A stretch of 64,000 bases of DNA from positions 258,962 to 322,961 of the forward strand of contig VXAA01006526.1 in the NCBI GenBank assembly GCA_013399115.1. Direction: 5' to 3'. The notes under the pieces were generated by a model. That model did no database searches. It was given only the letters and a program-made list of their open reading frames with translations, and was not told the DNA's origin. This DNA is from Anseranas semipalmata. Its lineage: Eukaryota > Chordata > Aves > Anseriformes > Anseranatidae. Of this stretch, positions 26,911 to 37,593 are shown piece by piece. A program made the translations under genes and the position numbers. Numbering within the stretch: position 1 is the first letter of the stretch; every line of letters begins with the position of its first letter.

Positions 26911-26947
26911 ATATCCCCATTTTACAGAACAGAGGCACAGAGCAGCC
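26911..26947 (+). repeat. Short MIR-like SINE scrap
   Basis: The words ATCCCCATTTTACAGAACAG and AGGCACAGAGCAGC match the 'CCCATTTTACAGATGAG..GAGGCACAGAGAGG' part of MIR, the ancient tRNA-derived SINE of amniotes. Only about 37 bp are recognisable. Confidence 0.4.
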
Positions 26948-26998
26948 AGCACCCTAACTATCTAAAAGTGCTCATTAATTGTGGATATCTGCAATCAG

Positions 26999-27019
26999 TT
27001 TGTTGTTGTTGTTGTTGTT
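26999..27019 (+). repeat. (GTT)n microsatellite
   Basis: About seven GTT/TTG units in tandem. Confidence 0.9.
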
Positions 27020-28979
27020 GGGTTCCTTTTTTGAATATCTGGCATTGTTGCAACACTTTTTGCTTTGCAATCACAGCTCAAGTTGACTTGTGTTACAGCT
27101 GTAAGAGCTCAACATCTCTCTAAATCTGGCCACAGATGACCTGCATCGGGCATCCAGAAAATGAGAAACTCATCGTTAAGGCCCAGCTGTGATGAGACTA
27201 AGGCTCTGCCTAGATTTATAGGGCAGACAGCATGAGACAGCAGCAGGGATGGGATCCAGCTTCCTTCACTGCACAACACAGCTTCTCCTACTATTGCCCC
27301 ATTGCTTCTGCTGTATGCCTTCCAGCAATGGAAAAAATGGGGTGAGGATCTGCATAGACAAGAGCTGCATTGATTACACAGCACTGACTCACTCCAAGGG
27401 CACGATCTGCTTTGTACACTGAATAAGGCAGGACTCTGTTGAAGGATGGTGAAATCTTCCTCATATGTAATATCTGGGGACAGATCACTATCCAGATTAG
27501 TGAAATGACATATTACTGCAATGCAATGGTTCTTACTGTATTCTTACTGGATGTGTTCCTCAAGGATGCTGAATCTTGTTTGCCAATGGCTGGTTTACAA
27601 TGAAATAATGATTTTTTAATTCTGTGCAACAAGCCCCCCAAATCTTGTCATGACAGGAGCACTTAGTGCTCTGCTAAGTGGGTAATTTGGATTAGCGAGC
27701 TCTGGAAGAAGCATATTCTCCTGTATAGTATGTGCTCATGTATTTACAGACTTTGTAATGCATACAACCCTACTAATACCGTATAAGCAGAACATGCTCA
27801 ATCCTTGACTTTTCAATATTAACATTCCTTTTTTTTTTTTTTCAAAATACTTTCTGGATGGAATTTGGAATTAAAAAAGGAAATTATCTCCTCCTTCATC
27901 TTCCTCCCCACTTCCATCATGCAAAACCACACTGACTCCACCCAAGGTCAGCAAAAGAATTCAGACAATAGATATTTTACTATTTCTCTTGAACTGCTGA
28001 CAGCTGGAGACTTAAAAAACCTCCTAAAACCATTGAACAGACATTGGTCAGCCAAAGAAACAATAAAAAATACATCTCAACAGATCTCACTGATCTCCGC
28101 AGAAGAAGTAAAACACAAAAGATTTGCTGCTTATTTCTTTGCTCACATTGAATAAAACCTTACTGTGAATACAGTTCAGAGAAGAATGGTTAGGATGTCC
28201 TTATGTTTCACTGAACTTGGTGCTTAGCATATGCTAATGTGCTTTGATGAATGATCTTCTGAGTAGCAAAACTGTACTCAAAGCACAGCTTGAAGTATGC
28301 CTCAGCTGGACTGAAAATCATTTTCGGGACTTCTTGTTCCCTAAATGTTATCATTTCTTTCTTAAATCAAAACTAACAACTCATAGAGTCTTACTAATAG
28401 GGCAGAAGACAGTATTCTCACCAAAACCGGGTTACCAATAAAATATCAGCCAAGTGAGTTTTGCTGCTGGATTGCTGGCTTTGAGACCCATTCGTTATTT
28501 TCAGTGAGGGCTTCCATACAGAAGCTAAGTTAAAGATGCATTTTGGATTCAGTGGAGTCTTAAGTCAACTGGCTTTCTCATGTGCATAACCTTCAATTTC
28601 TTGAACGGCTTTTGTGTTCATTTGTGTGAGTACATACACACACTGCCGTGGGGAGAAAGCAAGAGAAAAATTGATTCGATGCCCTTGAATTCTTCTGACT
28701 CTAAATGTAACATTAAAATACATGTCTATATTATTTAGATTTAGACTTGTCCAGACTCTCAGGAGAAGGAATAAGGAAAGAGAGGATAAAAGATGTGAAT
28801 AGAAGGGTGTAGGAAAACCAACCAACCAACCAAAAAAGTAAACAACTGGCTGCAACTAGTTCCTTCAGAGCCATTGTAATCTGCTGTGTCAATGCATCCG
28901 TGCACAGAAATCCTTAATCAATGGATCACTGACACCTCAGGCTGCAACGGCTCCTTTGGAGGCATTACAAACGCAGCTG

Positions 28980-29446
28980 GTATAAGGGCTGGAAGGCACG
29001 TCCTGTGCGGAGAGGCTGAGGACACTCGGCCTGGAGGACAGGAGGCTCAGAGGCGACCTCAGTGCTCTCTGCAGCTCCCTGAGGAGGGGAAGTGGTGAGG
29101 GAGGTGCTCATTGGTACCCGATGATGGGATGCACAGGAACAGCACACAGCTGCGCCAGGGCAGGTTCAGGCTGGACATGAGGAAAATTTCACAGAATCAC
29201 AGAATCCTTTACGTTGGAAGAGACCTTCAAGATCACCTAGTCCAACCTATGACCTAACACTAACAAGCCCTCCACTAGACCATGTCACTAAGCTCTACGT
29301 CTAAACGTCTTTTAAATACATCCAGGGATGGATGTACTGTGAGGGTGGGCAAACGCTGGCACAGGCTTCCTAGCGGGGTAGTTGATGCCCCATGGCTGTC
29401 AGTGGTCAAGTGGTGTTTGGATAATGCCCTCAGTAACATGCTTTAA
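28980..29446 (+). pseudogene. CR1 ORF2 C-terminal remnant, interrupted
   Basis: The reading frame corresponds to the segment that ends ORF2: residues related to 'GLEGTSCAERLRTLGLEDR', then 'QGRFRLDMRK', and after the nested insertion the normal ORF2 end 'DNALSNML' with a TAA stop at 29444-29446. It is broken by the insertion of 142 bp at 29191, the roughly 10-bp deletion near 29109, and a frame change before the C-terminus that the related copy at 37594 shares. The catalytic core is absent because the copy is 5'-truncated. Confidence 0.75.
29191..29332 (-). mobile_element. CR1 3'-end fragment nested inside another CR1
   Basis: A 142-bp fragment in antisense. On the + strand it begins ACAGAATCACAGAATCCTTT, the reverse complement of the octamer-tail terminus, continues with GTTGGAAGAGACCTTCAAGA and TCACCTAGTCCAACC, and ends ATCCAGGGATGGA. 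This matches the 3' terminus of the octamer-tailed avian CR1 subfamilies. Comparison with the uninterrupted relative at 37361-38432 places the insertion exactly between AAAATTTC and TGTACTGTG, with no obvious target-site duplication, as is usual for CR1. It inserted later than its host element. Confidence 0.9.
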
Positions 29447-29516
29447 CTTTCGGCTAGCCCTGAAGTGGTCAGGTGGTTAGACTCAAGGATCTTTGTAGGT
29501 CCCTTCCAACTGAGCT

Positions 29517-29612
29517 ATCCTAATTCTAATTCTAATTCTAATTCTAATTCTAATTCTAATTCTAATTCTAATTCTAATTCTAATTCTAATTCATTCTAAT
29601 TCTAATTCTAAT
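29517..29612 (+). repeat. (TAATTC)n hexamer tail of the CR1
   Basis: About fifteen or sixteen copies of TAATTC, with one short interruption near 29590, directly abutting the CR1 3' UTR (GAGCTATCC). It is the element's 3' terminal repeat, probably enlarged by slippage. Confidence 0.95.
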
Positions 29613-30851
29613 TACACTCAGCACTGTTAGTGTCTTTTTAGGTAGATTTAATTGGCCAATTATTGACATGACAGAATGTAATGGCTCCTGAGAAACCATC
29701 CTGTTGTATCGCACCAAGGCAAGTTTTCCTGCCTACCCAGAGTGATACTCTGAGCAATTCCATGCTTTAGTGATGAGTAAGAGTGCTGCAAATGACACTA
29801 AGAAATACTGCAATACTGTAGCACCATAACTTCAAAATCAATACTACAGGCAGCAAAATATCCACGAACGGATTGCAATAATTCATCCTCTGTACAGAGT
29901 TTTGTCTGCCTGCATAATGAAAACAAAATATTAACACCAGCGGAGAGATCAGTAAAAAATCTGCCTACCAGTTAATGTGTTTGAGATGTAAATGCTTTAT
30001 CCGCAAAGCTCCTGAGCAAGCACAACTCCTGTGAGCTTCAGTGAGTGGAGCTGCAAATGCCCAGCACTGTTCAGAAAGAGAAGAGAGAGCAATTGGTTAC
30101 CAACACCATGGTACGCTGAGCGCCTGTGATGAGAATTAGACGCAGATAATTGTCTTCAATATCACTTCTTTGATTACAATGCCAGCATTCAGGTATACAC
30201 CCAAGCCCGTGCTTAGAGAGCTCTTTCAGTGTAGCTGTTCTGGTATCTCCACACTGTACTTCTGTTTTGCCAGTTCAGCTGGAGATTTTACAGCGTGTTT
30301 ATATTGGTCATGAACTGCACATCCAAGAGCCCTTCACCTACATGACGAAGATCTGTGCATCTGCAGTGCGGCCCACCTCGTCCACCCCAGCCTTGCATTC
30401 CCATCTTCTCCCTCGTGACAGCATTAGCAATCGTGCATCTGGCTGTGAGCAAAAAACTAACACTTTTTGGGGGGTGTAAAATTTCTTTTGAGTTGGATCA
30501 ACTCACCAATCCACTGACTGCAAGAGAGGGAGAGGGAACACACAGCAGGACCCTAGGCTTTCTTTGGCTTAAGCTGATTGATAAACCACACTCTTCAAGT
30601 GGCACAGGGAGTGTATCTCATCCAGCATAAAGATCACCGGTACAAAATCATCGGAAGTGACAGTTTTGGCCTAGCAGAGAAAGTCTATCCAGCCTTGGTG
30701 TTTTGCATCATTTAGTCACAAGGTGTTTTCATCCAGTACTACAAGACCAAACGCAAATTTATTATATCATTGAACTATGGCCTCGGTCTGTACCCCAAAG
30801 TACTTTCAGTTTGAAAAGGCAAGGAAAAACAGACTAGAAGAAAGGATGTAT

Positions 30852-30992
30852 TATCTACCTATTTTCAGTGGAAGGTGGAAGGTCAAGTGACCTGACCAAG
30901 ACTGCATGTCAAGTCTATGGCTGAGTGGGGAATTTAATCTGGATTTTCCAAATCTCACTTTGATGTCTTAACCGTAAAACCACCCTTCCTCG
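30852..30992 (+). repeat. MIR-like ancient SINE remnant
   Basis: Degenerate but collinear match to the 3' half of MIR or the related amniote CORE-SINE: ATTTTCAGTGGAAGGTGGAA, then GGTCAAGTGACCTGACCAAG (compare 'GTTAAGTGACTTGCCCAAG'), then GTCTATGGCTGAGTGGGGAA, then GATGTCTTAACCGTAAAACC (compare 'GTGCTCTTAACCACTA'). The order of four conserved blocks supports the call; divergence is high, as expected for an element this old. Confidence 0.6.
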
Positions 30993-32243
30993 CTCGTATA
31001 CATAGCCTTTTCATTCCAGAGACAGCAAACTATAAGGCAGGATTTTTCAAAAAAGCCTCATCCTTTTGATGTACCACAAAACATGTTTGAAAATCTGACC
31101 TTTCTGCAAATGCTTAACTGAAAAGTGAAAAATCCAGCTTGATTTACATACGTCATGCATTTGGAAAATCAACATAGAATCCTTGCTTTATTACTTAGGT
31201 AAAACTCTGCAGAAGCCCAAAATTTGGAAAGCCATAGGATAAAGACAGGCAAAATAGTGACTATTCTGCTGTCTTCCATCTCTAAGTGTAAAATATGGTT
31301 AAAAGGAAGATTCACCCTCCAATCCCCACACAAATTCATCTGCTTAACATATTTTATCAGCCTTTTACTCCTACAAAGTATTTTCTCTGTAGATGCTTGA
31401 AGTATGAGTAGAAAAACTCTAAATAAAAGGAAGGTTGCCTGAATTGAACAGCTGCCTAATATCTGACCGTTACAGAAGTGGTAGAGTTTTCTGGGATTCC
31501 AAGTATTGGCATTTCTCTTCTTAAACTGAGGAAAATGAAGCATAATTGTGATATAAAATTTTCTTTTCTGATACAATTATCTACTGGAAAAACTATCACT
31601 TTGTACACATTAAGGTTATTCTAATGAATCTATTCAATCTAATCTTCATAATCATGGTATCTCCAAAGTAGAAAATTAATTGGATGAAGTTAAATATCCC
31701 CTTTTCATGTCAACAAAATTGGTTTTTCTGGGGATTAAAGGATTAACGTGGTGTTAAGTCCCTAAAGAGGTTAAAACACTTTATTATTCATTACAAAACA
31801 CAAAGATTGGACTGTTATTTTGTTCTTATGTCACCGGTTGTCATTTCATTGAAATAAGAAAAACAGGACAGGAAAACTTTAATGATTTAAGAAAAAAAAG
31901 CAAATTCATAATTTAAAAAAGTGTTCGAAATTAGTAATTTTTTGTCAATTAATTTACTGGTCTTTTTAAAACAAGGAGTATCTGCAGTTTTCAGAACATG
32001 TTAAATGTATCTATAGGTGAGGAACAAGAGATAATACAGAGCAGAGTTGTGGTTCTGCATTGATATGTTAGAATTTCGATAACTCCAGAAGTACCAGCAA
32101 ATTAATCTTTCAGTTATCTTTCTTAAAGCTATAGAATGAAGAAAATGGTCCATTACCTCTGTGTTCAGAAGAAACTCTTGCTGAGTAGAAGGCTCTTTAA
32201 GTAGAAGAATTAATCCTCACAAAACACTTCCCTCATCACTCTG

Positions 32244-32314
32244 GGACTGATCTAAAGCCCATTAAAGTCAGTGAGAGTCTTTCCACTGCCTTCAGTGAGC
32301 AACAGACCAAGTCC
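32244..32314. repeat. Palindromic MITE-like ancient repeat
   Basis: A roughly 71-bp imperfect palindrome. The left arm starts GGACTGATCTAAAGCCCATT followed by AAAGTCAGTG; the right arm is CACTGCCTTCAGTGAGCAAC followed by AGACCAAGTCC. Reverse-complementing the right arm gives about two thirds identity to the left. It has the 'AGCCCATTGAAGTCA' word typical of old sauropsid palindromic repeats. The inverted symmetry is seen; the family is inferred. Confidence 0.55.
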
Positions 32315-33986
32315 GAAGACCTGTGACATGTCAACATCATTAAAACCCACATTTTTTTTAATCTGTTACAGAAGCAAAACTTTGCACTAACATGTTCTCT
32401 TGACTGACACCCTTTATTAAATTTAAATAAAGTACTGCTTATGGTAACAGCTTCTTCTGCTAAGTCCTTTTACCACTCTTACTCTGGACAAATCAATGCA
32501 GTAAATTGCTCACAGTTTAACAGAGCTGAAAGTGGGATCAGAGTATGGATTTCCTGGTGGAATCCCAAGATGGAATCCTAAAGCTTGTGAAAAGCCAAGG
32601 GCATAAGTATGTGATTTTAAAACATCTCGAGGCCGATTTTCCACCATGATGGCATCTCACAGCCTTCAACAGAAGTCAGTGGGCAAGGCATTTCTAGAAA
32701 AAGACAGGTTTACATTTTCTGAGTGTCCCTAATGCATGAGCAGATTCACCACCTCCAAAAAACTGTCCCTTTCACTAACTTCACCCTTAAAACAAAGCTC
32801 AAAACATCTGTTTCCACCAGTTTAAGACATATCATGAAAGACATTTCCAATTTGGCAGCTCCTTCTCGAAAACTTCACTGACACAAGTGAGGTGTCACTT
32901 GTGACACTAGCTAGCAGCATCTGGAAGAATTATCTTTGATCATCTGTCAGTGAGCCAGTAATCAACACCTCATTTGTATGTAGCACTGTGAGAAAATGCA
33001 TGCATGTAGGCATGCCTGCTGAAACGCATCGCATAGCTAACTCTAATCGCATTGATTTTCAGCTGGAGAAGGTCCTTGGACACTCAGAAATGTCCGCATG
33101 GGATAAAAACACTGAGTGGGTTGATTTTCGTTATCTGTTGAACTGAGGGTTTGGCTCAATATTACTCCACTAACAAGATACAGCGCTGGAATCCTTGGCA
33201 CCAGTAGGCCATTCTTGGAGGAAAAATGCCTTGTAGCAGTACTTTAGCTTCTGTGAATTCAGCCCAACTTCTATTCTGTGTCATGTAAGAGGCAGACAGG
33301 GAGCCCCACAATGCTCTACTGCATACAGCACAGGCCCAGCCAACGCGCAGGTCCAAGCCAAAAGAGAGCAACAGCCAGTTGCAGAAGGGGTGTGTTAGAC
33401 AGCAATCAATATTAACCGTAGGAAGAGCAAAAGAGCCCCTTTCAGGGGCGCAGGCTGGTTTTCAACAAAATTTGAAGAGAATTGAGCACTGGGGAGGGGG
33501 ACTGATACGGGAAGGTTGTTTTAGCTGGCAGGAGCTGCACAGAAGCACGCTGATGAAGATCATCGCAGAGCAGTGGGAGGCAAATACATGGGTGTTCAAA
33601 GGGTACCTAAGAAGAACCATGTATGAAGCTGAAACAAATCATCTCCAGTGGTCCAAGCACAGAGATACTCAGCTGCTTGCTCAGAGACACTCAGTCACTA
33701 ACTGAAGGCCGTGCTGTTATATCTCCATCACTGGTTTGGATACAAAAGCACATGCCTTGGCTACACTTTCTTCCTAGATTTTGCTGCTGGCTGTGAAACT
33801 ATTCCAGTTCCATTTCTTCAGCCGATGCCACCCTGCTAATAGCAATAAATTCCTTTAATTCCCACTCCTCAGGCTCTTCTCTAACCTCAGGGTCCAATTC
33901 AGCTAGCCTCATCTTGCCTTTTCCTCTATCAGTTCAGGCTTCAGCGAGTGAAAGAGGAATGCCAAAGTACAAATAACTGAGAAATG

Positions 33987-34037
33987 AAAAAAAAAAAAAA
34001 TAGAGTGCCAAAATATCACAAAAAAAAAAAAAAAAAA
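33987..34037 (+). repeat. Two poly-A runs
   Basis: Runs of 14 A (33987-34000) and about 18 A (34020-34037) separated by a 19-bp spacer. They give long lysine/phenylalanine tracts in chance reading frames. Confidence 0.9.
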
Positions 34038-37000
34038 CAGTCCCTGAAGCATTTCCAGGCTGAACCAAAGCAAGAAATTCTAAAAACATCATAATAGAGA
34101 TTATCTTCTTGATATCTCCTGCCAAATTTTGGCAAGCCAGTTGAAAGGAATAAGCTGACAAACTTTGAATTCTTATCCACTGAATGCAAGCTTTGACCCA
34201 TATTGGTTATACCCATCTTTAGTCAAAACTCGGCTCCACAAAACCCTTGGGGCTTCTTCCAGTGCTGCTGCTTTGATGTCTGTATAAGGAAGATTTATAC
34301 TCAGAGCTTCCGGAGTGTCTCACATGGTTCAATTTTCAGCACTGGAAAACAGCATCTTTTCTCTTCCTAATTCTCACCTCATTTATTATATTAATGAGGG
34401 AATCTTCTGTGCTACTACTGACTCCACTGCAGAGGAAAAACTTTTCCACATCTTTCCCAGCAACAAACACCGCCTTTATGGCTTTGTTTCATGAGACCGA
34501 GAGCTACGGGAAAGGGATGAAGCTCCATGGAAACTTCCCCTTTGCTGGTCATTGTAGTCAGCCTGGGTGAAAGCTGCATCCCTGGCACCAAAAATGCCCT
34601 TGTTGCCATTATATTACAGTGTGCTACATCACCTGGCACGATGCTGAAACAGATGCTGATTAGCAGAGGCACATGACATACATTTTGAACAAAGCAATTT
34701 CAATATTCACCTCACTTAAAGAAACAGAATAGTTTTGGAGTTGGGGAAAGAGTAAAAATGAACTGATATGTATTGAATGTGATGCAGCTACACATTCTTC
34801 GTCTCTTTGTTGTGCTCAGCAGGTGGTAATCAACAACCTGATAAGATTAGTGAGACCTTTAACATTTCAGAAAGGAGTGTAGGAGCCATGAAAAGGTCTT
34901 ATAATTGACCGGTATTGCAGCGAGCTCACCCAGGGCCAGAGCATACTGCGCTCATTTTTTGTTTATCTCATCCCTGACAGTAGATATCAAACTTGTAATG
35001 CATTTTCTGAAAATAATAAAGTGTCAAGACAATACTCCTACAAACCTTTTCTTTTTAGCTAATGATAGATACCCTTATTAAATCAAAGACTATCTGGACT
35101 TGCCATGGAGAAAAATAGAAATCCAGAAAGTTGTCACTTAGTTTTAAAGAAGTTGTGCTGGATTCATTCAGCAGTGCTGATTTCATAGCAAAGAATAAAT
35201 ACTTATGAAACCACTAAGAAAATCTGAGGCTAGGTGTATGTCCTGGTGTTTTTAATGACAGCAATATTCTATGTTGATGATGACTGTTGTAGTTTTCTCA
35301 AATCAACCCATGGATCAGGGGACTTTCATGCTCTTTTTTTCCAAAAGGTATTAAGTGACTATTGAGAGCCCTGGACACAGCGAACCCTTTCATTTTGTTT
35401 GGTTTCTGTACCCCAGAACTAGATATATTGGAAATATTCATCCAGTGTTATTTTTTCCTTGAAAAAAGTGTCCTCATTGCTACATGAATAATATATGAGC
35501 ATGAACAGAAAGCAGGTAGTTTTCCTGTCTGGAAACAGAAAAAGAGAATTGTATGGACCTCTTACAGCTGCTTCGTATGATTTCGGAATGCACTGATTTC
35601 AGACTAAACATCTGATGGAGAAGCTGGTTTCATATTTCATTCAGGATTCAGAGCTGCAAATTTCTACCTTCCAACTTTGAAAAGTTTCAGTACCAAAACA
35701 GAGGAATCTCACAAGACTAATGATACCAGTCATCTGTGAGATCTGATCTCACTACATTGCTATCTAGAGCCAAAAACAGTTATAAGCACAAAACACGTCA
35801 ACTCTTGTCAACTGAATCTATGAAATGTCCCGCTTTTGTCCACAAGGAACTTTGTGCATTTTTTTAAAAAGCTTCGGAGATGTACAAGTATGTGCTTCTG
35901 TAAGTTTGGTCTTACCTCTAGCCCTACACTTTGCCTGAAATAATTGTAATTGCAACAGTAAAGGGACAGAACCTCAAAGTTCCACTGATGTTAATCAGAT
36001 GACACTGATTGACATTTAGTGCTAATCAAAGGGTTCAGCAGCTGTCATGCCAATGAAGCCTCCATCCTCACTAACCATATCCATGTGCAGAGGGAGCATC
36101 TAGCTTGGAGCAGTTGTCCCCAGTGCAATAGTTCCAGATACCTTCAAGCATATGTTAGAAAAAGCTGGATTTAATGAACAACATTTTCTTCATGTGTTTG
36201 TGTTATATAACCCCAAATTAAATTTCATCTGGAAATGGGAATAAATTCTGACCTACTCATAGGTTCTATTTCTATAATCAAAATCCACTGCATTTCTTTT
36301 TTAACAGTAATAAGTAAGCGTGGGGTTGTCCACTTCTCTCACGTGTATGGGTTATGCCAGAATCTAGGTATAGCAGCTGAGCTTTGTGGACTGCAGAGGA
36401 AGGCAAAGGAATAAGATTCAGCAATGGCTGGAAGCAAATTTTGTTTGTCTGACTGCTGGGTCTGGAGCACTGTTGAACTAGAGGTGGACACAGCTTTATT
36501 CTGACCAGATTTATGGTCTATAAGCTTAATTTTGGGCAATTTTCTGGGAAGGAAGAGAAGAATGTAGCTTTTCTCTCTAATTTATGCAGAATCAGCTTCC
36601 AGCCACCTGGAGTTAAGACTGTGGATATGGTTACTCCTCTGGTATGTGACAGAATGTTTGGGGAAAAGGGAGTGTATTCGAAATCCCCAAATGGGACAGA
36701 AAACGAAGACAGACTGGAAGATCAGGACTGAATTATTAAGTGGTATGAATGCAAAAAACAGCACATTTGGGAAATTTAGGAAAAACCAAGATTTGGGCTC
36801 TGTGAGGTTTTAAATTGCGTTATTGGCGTTTGCCCAGCAAATAACCCAGAAAAAACTCACTTGGTTTGCCAGAACTCTGGGATGATTCCCTACATGAAAG
36901 AGAAGACATCTCTCATGAGAATAGGCTGCTCCCTCCAGAAACAGGCCCTTTGATTTATCTTTCCTTTCTCACATAGCCACAGTGAAACCACTTTGGTCAT

Positions 37001-37360
37001 TGGTCACATATGTGCAAGCCCCGTTGAAGAGCAAAGATGCTACACAGATAAAAGCTGGTCCCAGATGAGCATTTTCAGTACAAAGGAGGTAAATCTTCTT
37101 AAACCTAGGGGTCTTTTCCAATATGAATCATCCTATAAGAAAACTAAAACGTTAAACGAGAAGGCAACCAGCCCCCACACTTTTCTGTTCTATTTTGCAA
37201 ACCCTGCAGGTTGTGTATTGCACTACAGACGCAGCTACCCGCATAATCCTCAGCAATAGCTGTACTCATCTTCAAGTGACTTCTGTGCCTGAGGTGTGCA
37301 GTGTAGACATACCTACTTATACAGTGGTTGGACTGAGTACTGTTAGCATTATATAGAATA

Positions 37361-37520
37361 CAGTAGAATACAGTAGAATACAGTAGAATACAGTAGAATA
37401 GAATGGAATAGAATGGAATAGAATGGAATAGAATGGAATAGAATGGAATAAAATAAAATAAAATAAAATAAAATAAAATAAAATAAAATAAAATAAAATA
37501 AAATAAAATAAAATAAAATA
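37361..37520 (-). repeat. Layered tail microsatellite of the CR1
   Basis: Three adjacent tandem arrays, given here on the + strand: CAGTAGAATA x4 (37361-37400), GAATGGAATA x5 (37401-37450), and AAATAAAATA x7, i.e. fourteen pentamers (37451-37520). All units are 5 or 10 bp and share the ending AATA. They abut the CR1 3' UTR at 37521 and form the element's 3' tail, with the simplest unit next to the element and the most derived units farthest away. Confidence 0.93.
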
Positions 37521-37593
37521 GATAGCTCAGTTAGAAGGGACCTACAAAGATCCTCAAGTCCAACCACCTGACCACTTCAGGGCTAACCAAAAG

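Larger units (their letters stand above)
16301..28973. other. Non-coding unique sequence, no gene seen
   Basis: Nearly 13 kb without a recognisable gene. It holds simple repeats (listed separately), fragments resembling old palindromic repeats (17169-17225), a cluster of GTAAT/ATTAC motifs (24150-24273) and a short MIR-like scrap (26911-26947). Short frames on both strands look random. Confidence 0.65.
28974..29612 (+). mobile_element. 5'-truncated CR1 LINE, split by a nested CR1
   Basis: A CR1 copy in sense orientation in two blocks, 28974-29190 and 29333-29516, plus a hexamer tail (29517-29612). The first block encodes the ORF2 segment just before the C-terminus; the second encodes the C-terminus and short 3' UTR ending GGTCCCTTCCAACTGAGCTA. 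It is about 97% identical, by hand alignment, to the - strand copy at 37361-38432, with roughly 13 substitutions in 400 bases and a roughly 10-bp deletion near 29109 ('GTGCTCATTGGTACC'). The two copies therefore belong to one subfamily. The interruption is defined precisely because the other copy reads AAAATTTCTGTACTGTG straight through where this copy has 142 extra bases. 5' truncation is typical of LINE insertion. The copy is certainly dead. Confidence 0.92.
29613..37360. other. Non-coding unique sequence, no gene seen
   Basis: Almost 8 kb between the two related CR1 copies. It contains a MIR-like remnant (30852-30992), a palindromic repeat (32244-32314) and two poly-A runs (33987-34037). 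The longest frame (31169-31576, - strand) has no recognisable domain. Confidence 0.65.

Noticed and set aside
37349..37567. Frame with 'FILFY' repeats on the - strand
   Set aside because: It is a translation of the CR1 tail microsatellite, not a membrane protein.
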